Shown: piece by piece, positions 41,516 through 52,228 of the stretch
Layout of the letters: the number at the start of each line of letters is the position of its first letter
Numbering within the stretch: the stretch's first letter is position 1
Origin: Mesostigma viride
Lineage: Eukaryota > Streptophyta > Mesostigmatophyceae > Mesostigmatales > Mesostigmataceae
Direction of reading: 5' to 3'
Assembly (NCBI GenBank): GCA_009746045.1
Contig: RPFO01000667.1
Span: 7,445,546-7,509,545, forward strand
Length of the DNA stretch: 64,000 bases
Notes under the pieces: model-generated
Told to the model about the DNA's origin: nothing
Database searches by the model: none
Seen by the model: only the letters and a program-made list of their open reading frames with translations
Translations under genes and position numbers: made by a program

Positions 41516-43888
41516 CTACGGATTGCGCCTCTGGATGCGCAGATACTGCCTCCTACGAGGCCCTGTCAGCTGGGTGCCAGCTGCCAGCGTGCGGGTCGTG
41601 CGGCCATTGGCCTCAGCCCACGCGCGGCCAGCCGGGCTGCGGGCTGACAGGGGCTGCATGGCACGCTGGCGGCGGTCGTCGTCGTCGAGGCCAGCCACTG
41701 GCCCAGCGTGGAACACGTTCCAGCACGTGCCCGTACACAGTGCCTGGTTGCAGTCCTTGCACCAGAAATTGGTGCGCTTGCGCTCGGGGATCGTGGCGCA
41801 CACGACGCACTGCGCCGACTCCGTCCACGGGATGCGCTCGGGCCTGAGGTGGGTGCCGCTGAACCGCCCGTCCAGCCCAGGCTGGTGGGCCTCCGCGATG
41901 CGGTCGATGGGCAGCCGGGCGCCATGCCACTGGTTGTTCACTAGCTGCTGTGCGAGCAAGCTGAGGAACCCCACGTGGGAGAGGCAGTCGGGGCGGTTGG
42001 CGCGGGTGAGAGTCTGCAGGATGTAGGCGTTGACGACTGAGTTGGCCAAGTGCCCTGTGGCGACCCGGTGCCACCACACCCGCGAGACGAGGGCCTTCTG
42101 CAGGTCGTAGTTGCTGGCCAGCTGGTCAAACTTGTCGACCGCCTTGTAGCAGCTCCAATACGCGGGGATGAGGGACGGGGCAGTCACCATGACGCGCTGG
42201 TCGCGGCCACCGTGGCGGCTGACCATCGCCTCCTCCAAGGGGATGCCCTTGCCCAGCACCCACACGAGCTTGCGGTCCTGCCAGGCGCACAGGGTCAGCC
42301 CATCCTTGTTGACAGCCCATGCGTAGTCCCCCTGGGCTGGCCTGCGGGGCATGCGGCGCTTGACCTCGGCGACGGGGATGCCACGGCGGTTGGGGAGCAC
42401 TGTGCCCACCACGCGGTGGCCCATGCGGTGGCATGTCTCAATCACCTCGCGCCCGGTGTAGAACCTGTCCATGGCCATGTGGACCCCGTGTGGCAGCGTG
42501 CTGGCGAGCTCACTCACCACGTGGAAGGTGTGATTGACCTGGGGCAGCTTGTCGTACGTGTTAGCATGGTAGAGGTAGCCGGTGGGCCAGTCGTTCAGGC
42601 AATACTGCTTCACGTGGAAGGGGGCAGGCTTGCTTGGGTTGAAGCACCTGATCGGGCACAACTTGTGCCTGGACGCGATGCTTCTCTCGTCGATGGCGGC
42701 CGCGCTGCCCGGGATGAAGTACCTCTTGTATGCCTTGTTCAAGATGTCCTCCAGCCACAAGAACTGCCACAGTCGCCACTCGCGTGTCTGCGTGTTGGCA
42801 GGGCGCTGGGCAGAGTCCTGGAAGTGCAAGAAGCGTGTAATCTGCTGGAAGCGGTACAAGGGCATCACGTGCTGCAGGTTGGCAGCATGAGCAGCACCGA
42901 GTGGCTGGCCAGAAAAATAATCCTCCCGGGCAGGCATGCCCACGAGTGACATGGTCAGGAGGATGCCAAGCCACTTGCCCAGCTCGCTCATGGAAAGAGG
43001 CGACCAATCCCGTGCCCCAGCAGATGCCGAGCGCTGCTTCTCCTCGGCATAGCGGTTTGTCTCGGTCACAATCCGCTCCAGCACGAGGGCAGGCTGCCAA
43101 AACAGCAGGAACAAGTCGAGAGGAGAAAACCTGTGAGGAACACCTGGGATGTTCTGATACATCGCCGTGCGCTCACGGTCAAACGGCGCACCATGCGGAA
43201 CTCGGGGCAGCTCTGCAGGATCCGGCTTGCCAGTGCCGAACACCCACTCATCCCCGCCATCGTCGCCACCATCCGGAGCATCATCCCCCGCATCTTCCGA
43301 CTCAGCATCGCTGTCCACAAGCGCGGGAACGATGTCGTCGTCATCAGAAGAGTCGCTGGGCTCGGAGTCGGGCTGATCCGGAGGGGGCAGCTGCTGCAGA
43401 CGCCTCCTTGCAGCAGGCGCGATGGCAGGAGTCTTCCTCGGGTTGCCTGCACGACGCTTGACACGTTTCTTGGGCGGGGAGGAGGAAATATCCTCGCTAT
43501 CCTGCTCGTCATCGCTGTCGGGCTCCGATGAAGACTCCGGGGCATCTGAGTCGTCATCTGCGCTCCCAGCCCCCTGCCCATCGTCGCCTGCATCCCCTCC
43601 CTCCTCCACCTCATCCTCCGCAGGCCTAGAGACATCTCCTATCTTCTGCCACTTAAAAATCTCGTCTTTCGTCAACTTATACCTTAATGGATCGCCGGGA
43701 AACTTGCACCATGCTGCATTTTGGCCGCGTACCAACTCCGCTACCCTGCCGTCTACGCGGTGGCGCGCATGATTTACACCGAATTCCTGCACTGCCCATG
43801 CCTCCCCGAAGTAGGCCGGAGGCAATGCCACCTTGATTCCAAGTTTCAGTCGAAATGTGGCCAGCAGCTGGCCAGTAGGCGACGCCAT
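41516..43888 (-). CDS. piggyBac transposase
   Basis: An open frame of 790 codons from the ATG at 43888. An in-frame TTG five codons earlier is less likely. The first 240 residues are acidic and disordered (DEQDSEDISSSPPKKRVKRR, with a possible nuclear signal). The DDE core follows with Asp 400 (AAIDERSIASR), Asp 474 (MAMDRFYTGREV) and Asp 585 (AVDKFDQLAS), and their spacing agrees with the piggyBac family. The C-terminus has a Cys-rich domain (CVVC, CKDC, CTGTCWNVFH) used in this family to bind transposon ends. No frame break is seen, so this copy could be active. It cuts at TTAA and pastes without footprint. Confidence 0.93.
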   Translation of the reverse strand: MASPTGQLLATFRLKLGIKVALPPAYFGEAWAVQEFGVNHARHRVDGRVAELVRGQNAAWCKFPGDPLRYKLTKDEIFKWQKIGDVSRPAEDEVEEGGDAGDDGQGAGSADDDSDAPESSSEPDSDDEQDSEDISSSPPKKRVKRRAGNPRKTPAIAPAARRRLQQLPPPDQPDSEPSDSSDDDDIVPALVDSDAESEDAGDDAPDGGDDGGDEWVFGTGKPDPAELPRVPHGAPFDRERTAMYQNIPGVPHRFSPLDLFLLFWQPALVLERIVTETNRYAEEKQRSASAGARDWSPLSMSELGKWLGILLTMSLVGMPAREDYFSGQPLGAAHAANLQHVMPLYRFQQITRFLHFQDSAQRPANTQTREWRLWQFLWLEDILNKAYKRYFIPGSAAAIDERSIASRHKLCPIRCFNPSKPAPFHVKQYCLNDWPTGYLYHANTYDKLPQVNHTFHVVSELASTLPHGVHMAMDRFYTGREVIETCHRMGHRVVGTVLPNRRGIPVAEVKRRMPRRPAQGDYAWAVNKDGLTLCAWQDRKLVWVLGKGIPLEEAMVSRHGGRDQRVMVTAPSLIPAYWSCYKAVDKFDQLASNYDLQKALVSRVWWHRVATGHLANSVVNAYILQTLTRANRPDCLSHVGFLSLLAQQLVNNQWHGARLPIDRIAEAHQPGLDGRFSGTHLRPERIPWTESAQCVVCATIPERKRTNFWCKDCNQALCTGTCWNVFHAGPVAGLDDDDRRQRAMQPLSARSPAGRAWAEANGRTTRTLAAGTQLTGPRRRQYLRIQRRNP

Positions 43889-44132
43889 GTCTGTCGAGGT
43901 CAAACGTCGTTTCGTCGTCGTGCACGTCTTTTTGCAAAAAACGCAGATTTTTTTCCCGCCGAAAGTACCTCAGGACCAGGGTACCCCCCTGGGTTTGCCA
44001 GATCAGTACTCCCTGGCCAAGTGTCCAAAGTACGGTCTGAAGTGGTCTACGGAAAGCTGAGATCTAGATCTTTCGATCCCCCCAGGTTTGACCGTTAAAT
44101 TATTTTTGGCGCGGCGCCTGCAAGGCGCACAA

Positions 44133-44188
44133 ACTCAGTCCGTTAGAGTGGCGCCAGTTCAACTGGCGCCACGAAAACGGACTCAGTA
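44133..44188. repeat. Subterminal hairpin of piggyBac right end
   Basis: ACTCAGTCCGTT and AACGGACTCAGT form the outer arms. GTGGCGCCAGTT and AACTGGCGCCAC form the inner arms around one C. A related but unpaired AACGGACTGAGT occurs near the left end at about 33,242. These could be transposase-binding sites. Confidence 0.8.
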
Positions 44189-44199
44189 CAGTTTAAGGG

Positions 44200-45800
44200 T
44201 TAAGAGCAGTAAAGCGCGCACGTGCCCGGCGCATGACGTGATCCACGACAATAATGAACAGGTATGGGGACAGGACACAACCTTGCCACACCCCGTACGT
44301 GGTGAAGGGGGAATGGTGGCGTGGTGCCTTCCGCAGTCCGCACTACTGCCAGTGTGAGCCCTCATACAGTTGGCGAATGGCAGCAATAAACGCAGGTGGT
44401 ACCCGATCCAGAGCTAGGATGGCCCAAAGAGCCTCCCAGAGAACCGTGTCAAAGGCCTTGATATCGTCAACAAAAATGAAGACCAGCGGCAAACTGTCAG
44501 GGGGGAGGCGACGCACCTCCTCCATCAACCGGCGCGCGACAAACACAGCCATGACAGTGTTACGACCACGACGGAAACCCATCTGAGACTCACCCAGGTG
44601 TGCCAGGGTCCAGCGCGGAGCCTGTGCAGCATCATGCGCATGAAGACCTTCAGCGCGGCGCTATGGAGGCAGACACCCCGGTAGTTACCGGGGTCAGCAG
44701 CAGAGCCCTGCTTGTACAGCATGACGCGGATGGCCGTCTGCCACTCAGCAGGCGGAGGCTCGTCAGAGAGCAGGACACAGTTGCAGAACGCCAGCAGAAG
44801 ATCCCTAACCGCCGGATCAGGGGTCTTCAGCAGCTTAGCAGAAAGGTGGTCGGCACCGACCGCCGCATCGTACCGCAGGCGAGCAAGGGCGCCGTCCAAT
44901 TCCTTCAAAGTGAAGGGGTGGACGACGTCGTTGGTGGCAAGGCAGCCCTCCTGCAAGGCGGGGACTTGGTAGTCTGCGGCCGAGGAGGGGGGCGCTGGCG
45001 GCGGCGGGGGTCCGGCAACCCCGAGGCGGGCGGCCGTCTCGGGGTGAAGCGGCGGGGGGGGGGCGCGAGCCCCACCGGTCAAGGAAACATTGTGTGCCAA
45101 CCATCGGTCAAGGCTGACCGGCGCCGTGCCGTCCCCCGTGTGCTCCACCGGGGTGCGCTGCCGCCGGCCACCGAGCCGGTCGATCGAGGTGGTACCACAT
45201 GTCCTTGCCCTGGTTGCGAGCTTGGCAGGCCTTGGCATCTGCGATGCACTGGGCCGCCTCTGCGTCCTGAGCGTGCTCTTAGGCCTCCACGAGGGCGGCC
45301 TTGAGCACTGGTTTCTGCAGCGGGTCCCGGTTACGCTTGAGACGGTGCCGGGCGGCCAAGACCTTGGGGTCCTGGCGGTAGAGCGGGCCGGGGCGGCGGC
45401 GGGGCATGACCGGCAGGTGCCGGGCCGCCAGCAACGGGGCACGGGCCGCAAAGCCCGCAAAAATGGCGGCGTTGGGGGCACCCTGGTCCAGCTCGTCGAC
45501 GTCCGCCCGGGCGTCCAGGGCCGACAGGTACTCCAGTCGGCACCGGTTCCGCGCGTGCTCGGCGTCCGTACGCCAGTCCTCAGGATCTCCCCGGACCGGG
45601 CGTAGAGCAGACCAGTCAGGGCGGACCACTGGGGCGCGGCGCGCGGGGACGTGGAACCGGAGCCGAATGGTCGCGCGCACTGACCAACCGGTGGTCAGAG
45701 CACACCGTGGGTGGTCAAACACTCGGGTGTCCAGAACCGAGGTGCACCTGGGCTGCCGTACCACCACGTAGTCCAAACAGGCCTGACGGCCGTTAGGATA
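44200..45800 (-). pseudogene. LINE endonuclease end and reverse transcriptase N-terminal half
   Basis: On the minus strand: DYVVVRQPRCTSVLDTRV (end of the AP-type endonuclease), a linker rich in Arg/Ala, DVVHPFTLKELDGALARLR, VMLYKQGSAADPGNYRGVCL (RT motif 1-2 region), MGFRRGRNTVMAVFVARRL and VFIFVDDIKAFDTVLWEAL. Frame changes occur between these blocks. The sequence is interrupted at ARFTAL by the piggyBac element. Confidence 0.82.
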
Positions 45801-45808
45801 TATGCGAT
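45801..45808. repeat. Target-site duplication of nested LINE, right copy
   Basis: TATGCGAT, the partner of 32072-32079. It marks the 5'-truncated end of the minus-strand LINE. Confidence 0.75.
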
Positions 45809-47731
45809 GCTATGTCGAGATTGATCTGATCCGGTTGAAACCTGCATGGAATACGGAGCTAGAAGGAAACGTGACTTGTTTGCTGAGCAGGTTTTGCATG
45901 GCACAAGAGTTGCAGCAGGCTCAAGCTACGATGGTCCGGATTCTCCAGATTTCTGGCCTGTGTTGGTTATCACGTAGATTGTGTCACGTGATTTCTGGCC
46001 TTTGTTGGTTACCTCATTGATAAGTTGGTTGTCTCGCTCTAATGTGGTTCACCCTCGGGCAGACCTCCCACACGATGAATGGTCTATGTCATTTCCTGGG
46101 GGGTCCTTGTTATTTTCGCATCCCGTTTCAGGTTTGGGTGATCTAATACTAGGATTTATAGCAAAAACAATTTAAATATTAGACAATTATTACCTAAAAA
46201 AACAGTTTTTCCTTACCGGACATGATCACAGGACGTAACCATGCAAGCAGGCCGCAGCCATGTTTGCTGTAAGCACTTACATAGCATGCCATGGGGACCA
46301 CTTGACAGTAGCCATTAAGTGCTCGTTGTCAGTCCCGACGTAACGCCCAAGGTGGATAACACACTCTGCCATCCCACGCTACTTAATGATGCCATTGAAT
46401 ACTACCTGAGCTAACTAAATCTTGCCCTTGATTGAAGCCATAAAACCAGCAGATGATCCCAAGTGACCTCCTTTGGTTGTGTAGGGTTCATGCCGACATG
46501 CACCGGCAACCTCATCACCAGCCAAGCTAAACCCTAACCATAAAGAGCGACTAACAAACAGTTTGCACATCAGGGAACCCCCCAGAAAGCGACGGTGGCG
46601 TCAGCAAAGCGGTAGACCGCCCAGCGAAACATAAGCAAAGCAAGTGGCAAACCCAGCCTTTGACGCCGGCCATCAACCAAACTGCTTCCTCGTGAAAACC
46701 CAGGCAGTCAGTTCACTCAGTTGGCAGGCCATGGAGTCGCAGACATCAGCGCTGATACTCCATGTGAACAACATGCAATCAACATGAAATCATGGGATGA
46801 CCAGGCCCACCCTTTCTCCAAGTGCCCCTATTCCCAAGAGCCGCCTCCCTGTCTCGTTTTATTTCATCTGCCCCATTCAGGTCGCCGTGAAGCCTGCCAC
46901 AAATTGCCATCATGCATGCCCATTACCCACCACCACCAGGGCACAAGCTGTGCACCCGCGTGCCCGCTCCCACCCAATCTCCATGCACATGAGGCAAACA
47001 CAGGCTAGCTCCCAAGTATCCCCCTTGTGCTGCCAAGCGGGCCGTACACTGCGGCGTGGCCCGCCCACAGCCACACTCCCCCTCCATCGCGACATAGGCC
47101 ATAGGCCATCCAAGGCACTGCAGGCAGCGGCTGGCCCATTGGCCCTCCAACAATAGGCCGGTGTTGTGTATAAGTACATGGGAGGACCAGCGAGGCCTCC
47201 AAAGTTAGGCCCACCACGTCCGCCTCCCTGGATTGTCTATCTGGATTTCCTCGCCTGCCAGGCTGCCTCCTGAGATCCCAGCTTGCCAGGCACCAATAGA
47301 CCAGGAAGGGGCCCCCCCAAATGACCAGCTGCACAGACTTACTGCCCGCAGAAAGGCAACCCAGCAAGCCAAGCCGCGCGGCTGCAATGCAGACCATGCA
47401 TGGGCACGCCGTGCACACGCGTGCCCGCAATGCAAACCACCACCATTCCTCGGGCATCGTCCCTCGCATAAAGTGTCCCCATGCAGCCAGCCACTGACAG
47501 AGATGATTATGCTAACATGCGCGCCCTGTTGCTAGCCAGGACGCCATCCAAGGGCCGTGACCAACTCCCGAGATACTCTCTGCAGGGGCAATCGATTGTG
47601 TTCAACGATCCACAAAGCCATGGGAAATCGCCATCAGACAGGCAGGCAGGCAAAGCCAGGCGTTGGGGTGAAAACCACCGCACTCCTACCCCCATCAGTC
47701 ATCTCGACTCGCATCACCTCCCACCACCCCA
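45809..47731. other. Intergenic, no gene identified
   Basis: 1.9 kb with no supported gene. It contains a short direct repeat of GATTTCTGGCCT at about 45,948 and 45,989. The right half is GC-richer with several long but motif-free open frames that I do not accept as genes. Confidence 0.5.
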
Positions 47732-48632
47732 TCAATCCCTCCTCGCGAGCTGGACGGTGTCCGCGTCCGGTGGCGTGTACTGGCTGGGCGGTGAACCGCC
47801 CACGCGATAGGAGCACGAGGCGCAGTACTTGCCCCACAAGCCATCGGCACCCAGCACAGTCCAGGTGTATGCGGCCGGAGTAGGGTCCACGTTACGCGCC
47901 GCGTCCGTGGCCCGCACTCGGAGAGTGTGGATGCCCTCGCCCGCGTCGCTGATGACCACCGAGTCCACCCCGGCCTCCAGCTGGGTCCACCCACCGACAC
48001 CGTCCACCTTGTACTCGAACGTCGAATCGGCCTCCGACGACCCGAACACGAACAAGTTGGTCGTCTCGGGGGTGGGCGTGGGTGGCCCGGTGTACACGCT
48101 GGTCTCCGGTGGCCCAAAGTCCACGATCCAACGGTAGCTGTCGTACGCGCCCTCGTTGCCCGCCACGTCCTTGGTGCGCACGCGGAAGACGTGCACGCCC
48201 TCCGTCAGGTTGGCCAGCGTCACCGTGTTGATGGCCCCCGTGCTGATCTCGACTGCGTCGTCGAGGCTGTAGTAGTAGGTCCCCGGCTCGTTCGCGATGA
48301 ACGTGAAGCTGGCGGCGGGGTCGGACGACATGGCTCCCGGCATCGCGGTGATGGTCGTGACTGGCGGCGTGGTGTCCTGATACCAGAGCGTGATGGAGGG
48401 GGTCGGGTCCCACGCGTTGTTGTCGCGGCCCGCCACGCGCACGGTCAGGTTGTGCCACTGGTCGGGCAGGTCGTCCGAGAACTTGGCCACGATGGTGGGG
48501 TGTTGGGTGGGGTCGCGCCGCGTCCACTTGCCGCCGTTAGAGTTGTCGAGGATGTACTCGTAGATGAAGTCCGACGCCGCCAGGTACGCGTCGCGCGAGG
48601 CCAGCACGCTGAACGTGCGGTTCTGGGCCGAG
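47732..48632 (-). CDS. Exon 4 of secreted Ig-like gene
   Basis: The terminal exon after CTTGCAG, 901 bp to the stop codon. It holds about three repeats (DTTPPVTTITAMPGAMSSD, FGPPETSVYTGPPTPTPETT) and a tail with paired Cys (GKYCASCSYRVGG). Confidence 0.85.
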
Positions 48633-51600
48633 CTGCAAGCCGGAGAAAAAGAAACATTTCGATGCATGTCATTAACAATGTGATGTAGTTGCCCGAATTA
48701 AAAAATGAACAGGGGATGCATTCTTTAAAAGACGTCTGTTAATGAGCTTGCCACCAGCATTCATGTCAGGAGATCCACAGGATGACCGCAAACAGTGGCA
48801 GATACGAGGAAATAGCCTTAGCCTTGGCACGATAACAAAGGTAAAAAGGTTCTATTGCGATGAAAAGGACTTAATAACCCATTACCACAATCACACAGTT
48901 ATGCTATAAGAATGAATTGCCAAGCCAAACCAGTCCATCCGATATAACAATGGGAGGATGGCGCTTACCTGCCTTGTACACCGAGAAGTGAACCCGGCCT
49001 AACCTGCCGCCAACTCAACCAAGCATAACAGTCTTCACACACTGCCGCCGTGTCATCCACCTCCAATACGTAAATGTACATAGGAGTAGACATCTCTTTA
49101 AAGCCGGCCAGTCTTCTCCAACAGCTTGCTGGCCTGAACCCACACGTCCTGAGACATGTATGGCCCTAAACACAAGCCGTCCGATGAAAAGAGACCGAGC
49201 TGACCCCACCCGTCACTTACCCATTACAAGCCAATGGATGTCAATAATGCTGCCCTGCCTCGCCTACATCCGTGAGCACGACCCGCTTACCAACCATGAC
49301 CAGCAAACAAGCCACCAAGGCGCATGTTTATGCTTTTCCAGCTCGACATACTCCAAACAATATTGCAACATCTTCGATTCAAGAGTGCCGATTCCGCGGA
49401 AGCACCACTAAAACCACTATGATTTTCTCGCGGCGGGCAAGAAATAACATATTCTTGATTCCCAAGTCCTTGCCCACGTACGTGTTCACGGCGACAACCG
49501 ACGTCTCAATCGGGTCCACCCGCCACGTGACGGAGAGCAGCTGCGCCGCGTTGCCCACCGCGTCGTACGCAGTCGCGTTGATCGCATACACGTTGGGCAC
49601 CGAGGTGTCCGGGTTGTCCACATTGGGCGCGTACACGCCGGCCGCCCACGTCTCGGTCCAGTTGCAGTAGGTGCTGGCGCACGCGGTGGGGGCCACGAAC
49701 GCGCCCAGCGGGCCCACCCACGACTTGTAGATCTTGAACTGGTCGACCAGCCCATCGGCGGTGAACGTGAAGTTGCCGTCGGTGGTCGCGTCGCCCAGCA
49801 CCACCGCAGTGGTGATCTCCAGCGTGGGGGCCGTGCGGTCTGGTGGGGGGCAGGGGGAGGGAGCCGGATGGGGTGGACCGACATGAGCGCGTTGTAGCCA
49901 GGCAGGAAAGGGAAAATGGTAGGGAGAAACTCCACTGTGGAGCAGCCGCGGAAGGGGGATCAGTGGGGGGGGAGTGCGCTGGAAGGGAGGGGGGGGAGAG
50001 GGGAGAAAGGAGATAGAGGGCACCGCTTTTAGGGTACTGCGTTCCGGTTACAAGGGTAAAAAGGGTGAAAATGGCATGGTATGGCCTGTTGCATACTTCA
50101 AAGGGCATGGGTGCTAGGTGAGACGCAGCCAGCTTGTAGTGCAGAGGTAACCAGGGAAATTGGAAACCAACTGGACGGGTCAATGGCGTGGCTGATCGAA
50201 GCTAGAGTAGCAACAGGGTGTGGCATCTGTGAGGGTCAGGCGGTTGAAGGGCAGTATGGCTGGAGAGGGCAGTATGGCTGCAGAGGGCAGATGGCTAGCA
50301 GCCGGAAGGAGACTCATCATTCCATCAAGCAGTTGAGGGACACATTCGAGGAAGCTAGGCACAAGGTGCCAGGCTGTGCCCATCTTTCGCTCCTAATGCA
50401 GACAAGAGGAGATCGAGGGATAGGAACTTGGGACTGGCGACAAGGGACGGACAAGCCATGGGTGTGCTACAAAACGATGCCATGCATGAGCTGCCCAAGC
50501 GCCCCAGCCATGCCCGGCATTTTCCTGTCTAAAAGAGCATCACTTATATCAGGAATGCAGCGGAACCTGCGAGAGGAGACAGACACACAAGACAAGGATC
50601 AGGGATCAGGGAGGAGGGAGGAGGGGGGGGGAGCATCGCCCTACATCGCATTATGCACAATATAGCACTCTAATGCTAGGTGGGACAATTACTACTGGAG
50701 TAATCGCATGCCTATCCACGCTTGGTCTCGCTGCCACCAGTAGGTGCCCAGATAGACCTCCCAACATGACCGATCCTGACCGACCCCACCGACCACTAAA
50801 CCATTTCTGCTGCGATATCACAGGCTCATGAAACACTCCATCATCATGGGTATATAACTGTTATCGTCGTGAGGTACATTACTGGCAAACGCCACTCACC
50901 AATATACCAAGAGAAGGTGTTCTGCTCGCCCACATTGCCGTACACGTCCGTCGCCTTGATGGAGAACGAGTAGGGGTAGTCATTGCCCGGGATGGCCGTG
51001 AGGTTCTTGGTGACCACCCCGGCGGCGAGCGGCGCCCAGCTGGACCCGTTGACGGAGTACTGGAACGTGCAACCGGTGGACGCGGTGTACGGCTCGATTG
51101 TGAAGGTCACGACCGAGGCATCGCTCTCGTTGTTGCCCGCCGCGTCGACCGCCTTGACGAAGAACGAGTGGGGGCCCACAGAGAGCGTGCTGGTGGTAAC
51201 AGGCGACGTGCACGGCTCATACCGGTCGTTGTCAAACTTGCAAAGGAAGGTAAGGAAGGAGGTCTCGCACGCGTCCGTGCAGGTGGATAGGTCGGCCGTC
51301 ACGAGGTAGTTGGAGTACGCAGGGTTTTTCCGGTCGGAGCGGGATTCGTAAGGGTCCATGCGGGCAAGGTTGCCGTACAGGTCCAGACCGGTGAAGGAGA
51401 AGCTCAGCGAGCTGTAGTCCTCAAACACCAGGTCCGGCACATCGGTGGTGATGGTCGAGTTGGGGCCCTTGGTGTCTGCCCGGAGGGACGAGGCGAGCCG
51501 GGGCAAACGCAGACATCCGGTGAAAATAAACGCCGTCACATCTCTATTAGTAAACGTAGTATTATCTCGTATTCTACTTATAAGTATGCTATTTACGAAA

Positions 51601-52228
51601 TGGTACGTTTTCACAAACCGGCGTCTATAGAATATTCTTAACGTCGTAGCGTGGATCTAGAAATTCAAAACGAGGTGAGGAGGACTGGGCGCCAGGCGTC
51701 TAACTGCGGCAGATGCAGACGGCGAGAAACTAAGAAAACCTTACCAATCTTGAACTCCCAGTTGACCTGTCTGTTGACACCGCCAGCAAAAGGGACCGTG
51801 CGAACCGAGAACGTATGGTAGCCATCTACCAAGCTAATGCTCTTCAGCGTCTTCCTTCCAGAGTTACACGGCGTCCAGTCAAACCCGTATCCAGAGAGAC
51901 TGGTGTCTGTCGGAAGAGTATCAGTCAGATCCCCGGTTGTGACATCAACGTTGACAAAACCGGTCTTCTTGACAAGGTGCTGGCACAACCAATTGGGGCT
52001 TCCAACGGAAGCTACCCATTCGAAAGTCACAGGGTCTGTGGTATTCAGGAAGACGAACGGCCTGTCATTAAGACCTGTATCAATCTTCTGCCTTCCATAG
52101 CCAGGAGGGGAGTTGGCATCGGCATCGTATACCCAGTCAACAGTCAACTGCGCTTGCACCTGCGCAAGGGACACTAAAAGAAGAAGCGGCAGAAGCGCGC
52201 TACAAGCGCGCGTCATGGCCTCCACCAT
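47732..52228 (-). CDS. Secreted Ig-like repeat protein, four exons, 772 residues
   Basis: Four minus-strand exons (52228-51745, 51475-50900, 49839-49482, 48632-47732) join in frame, 484+576+358+901 = 2,319 bp. The introns are phase 1, 1 and 2 with donors GTAAGG, GTGAGT and GTACGT and AG acceptors. The N-terminus is a signal peptide (Leu-rich LLPLLLLVSL, likely cut near QVQAQ). The rest carries several Ig-like (bacterial-Ig/HYR-type) repeats recognised by AVDAAGNN, VRTKDVAGNEG, VRATDAARNVD and aromatic ends such as YTWTV or FSWYI. Such repeats are extracellular adhesion or matrix modules. No membrane anchor is seen before the stop at 47732. The start may instead be the second ATG, four codons in. 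The family is broad and the partner unknown. Confidence 0.85.
48633..49481 (-). other. Intron 3 of secreted Ig-like gene
   Basis: An 849-bp intron starting GTACGT and ending TTGCAG on the minus strand. I see no other feature in it. Confidence 0.75.
49482..49839 (-). CDS. Exon 3 of secreted Ig-like gene
   Basis: A 358-bp exon after CCACCAG, starting DRTAPTLEITTAVVLGD and including YAINATAYDAVGNAAQLLSV. It ends at donor GTACGT in phase 2. It corresponds to one repeat with an insertion. Confidence 0.82.
49840..50899 (-). other. Intron 2 of secreted Ig-like gene
   Basis: A 1,060-bp intron from GTGAGT to CCAG, with a long polypyrimidine stretch on the minus strand near 49,850-50,020 just before the acceptor. 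No nested gene is supported. Confidence 0.75.
50900..51475 (-). CDS. Exon 2 of secreted Ig-like gene
   Basis: A 576-bp exon after acceptor CCGGGCAG. It contains CKFDNDRYEPCTSPV with paired Cys, VGPHSFFVKAVDAAGNNE and TGCTFQYSVNGSSWAPLAAG, and ends YI plus one base before GTGAGT. It holds about two repeats. Confidence 0.85.
51745..52228 (-). CDS. Exon 1 of secreted Ig-like gene
   Basis: It codes for residues 1-161 with the signal peptide, then a domain with LTVDWVYDADANSPPGYG and DTSLSGYGFDWTPCNSG. It ends FKI plus one base before donor GTAAGG. Its last part (VDGYHTFSVRTVPFAGG) already resembles the Ig-like repeat ending. Confidence 0.85.

Larger units (their letters stand above)
33213..44199 (-). 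mobile_element. piggyBac DNA transposon carrying an intact transposase, split by a copia-like element
   Basis: The ends read CCCTTCAACTG at the left and, inverted, CCCTTAAACTG at the right, each flanked by TTAA. Removing the copia-like insertion (33417-41075 plus one 5-bp duplication) leaves an element of about 3.3 kb with one transposase gene on the minus strand. The right end has a long hairpin (44133-44188). It is probably recent, since the transposase frame is open throughout. The left end is separated from the gene by the retrotransposon, which could hinder mobilisation by doubling the distance between the ends. Confidence 0.9.
32080..45800 (-). mobile_element. Minus-strand LINE split by a piggyBac insertion
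   Basis: The LINE is in two parts: 45800 down to 44200 (end of endonuclease, then RT fingers/palm) and 33212 down to 32080 (YADD box, RT C-terminus, 3' untranslated region, tail). The outer part stops at a point in the coding sequence (GCGCGCTTTACTGCTC) that continues in the inner part (GGGGTTCGAGCCAGG) when compared with the intact order in the plus-strand copy near 28,190. The only extra bases are the TTAA site. The 5' truncation lies at DYVVVRQ, and both outer ends carry TATGCGAT. Confidence 0.88.

Noticed and set aside
42050-42949. 300-codon plus-strand frame
   Set aside because: It is the antisense of the piggyBac transposase, whose catalytic motifs settle the strand.
46721-47810. Several overlapping open frames of about 100 codons on both strands
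   Set aside because: No conserved motif, no splice pattern, and composition explained by moderate GC content.
47927-48688. 253-codon plus-strand frame rich in Arg/Val
   Set aside because: Antisense of exon 4 of the secreted Ig-like gene; no motif and it contradicts the spliced model.
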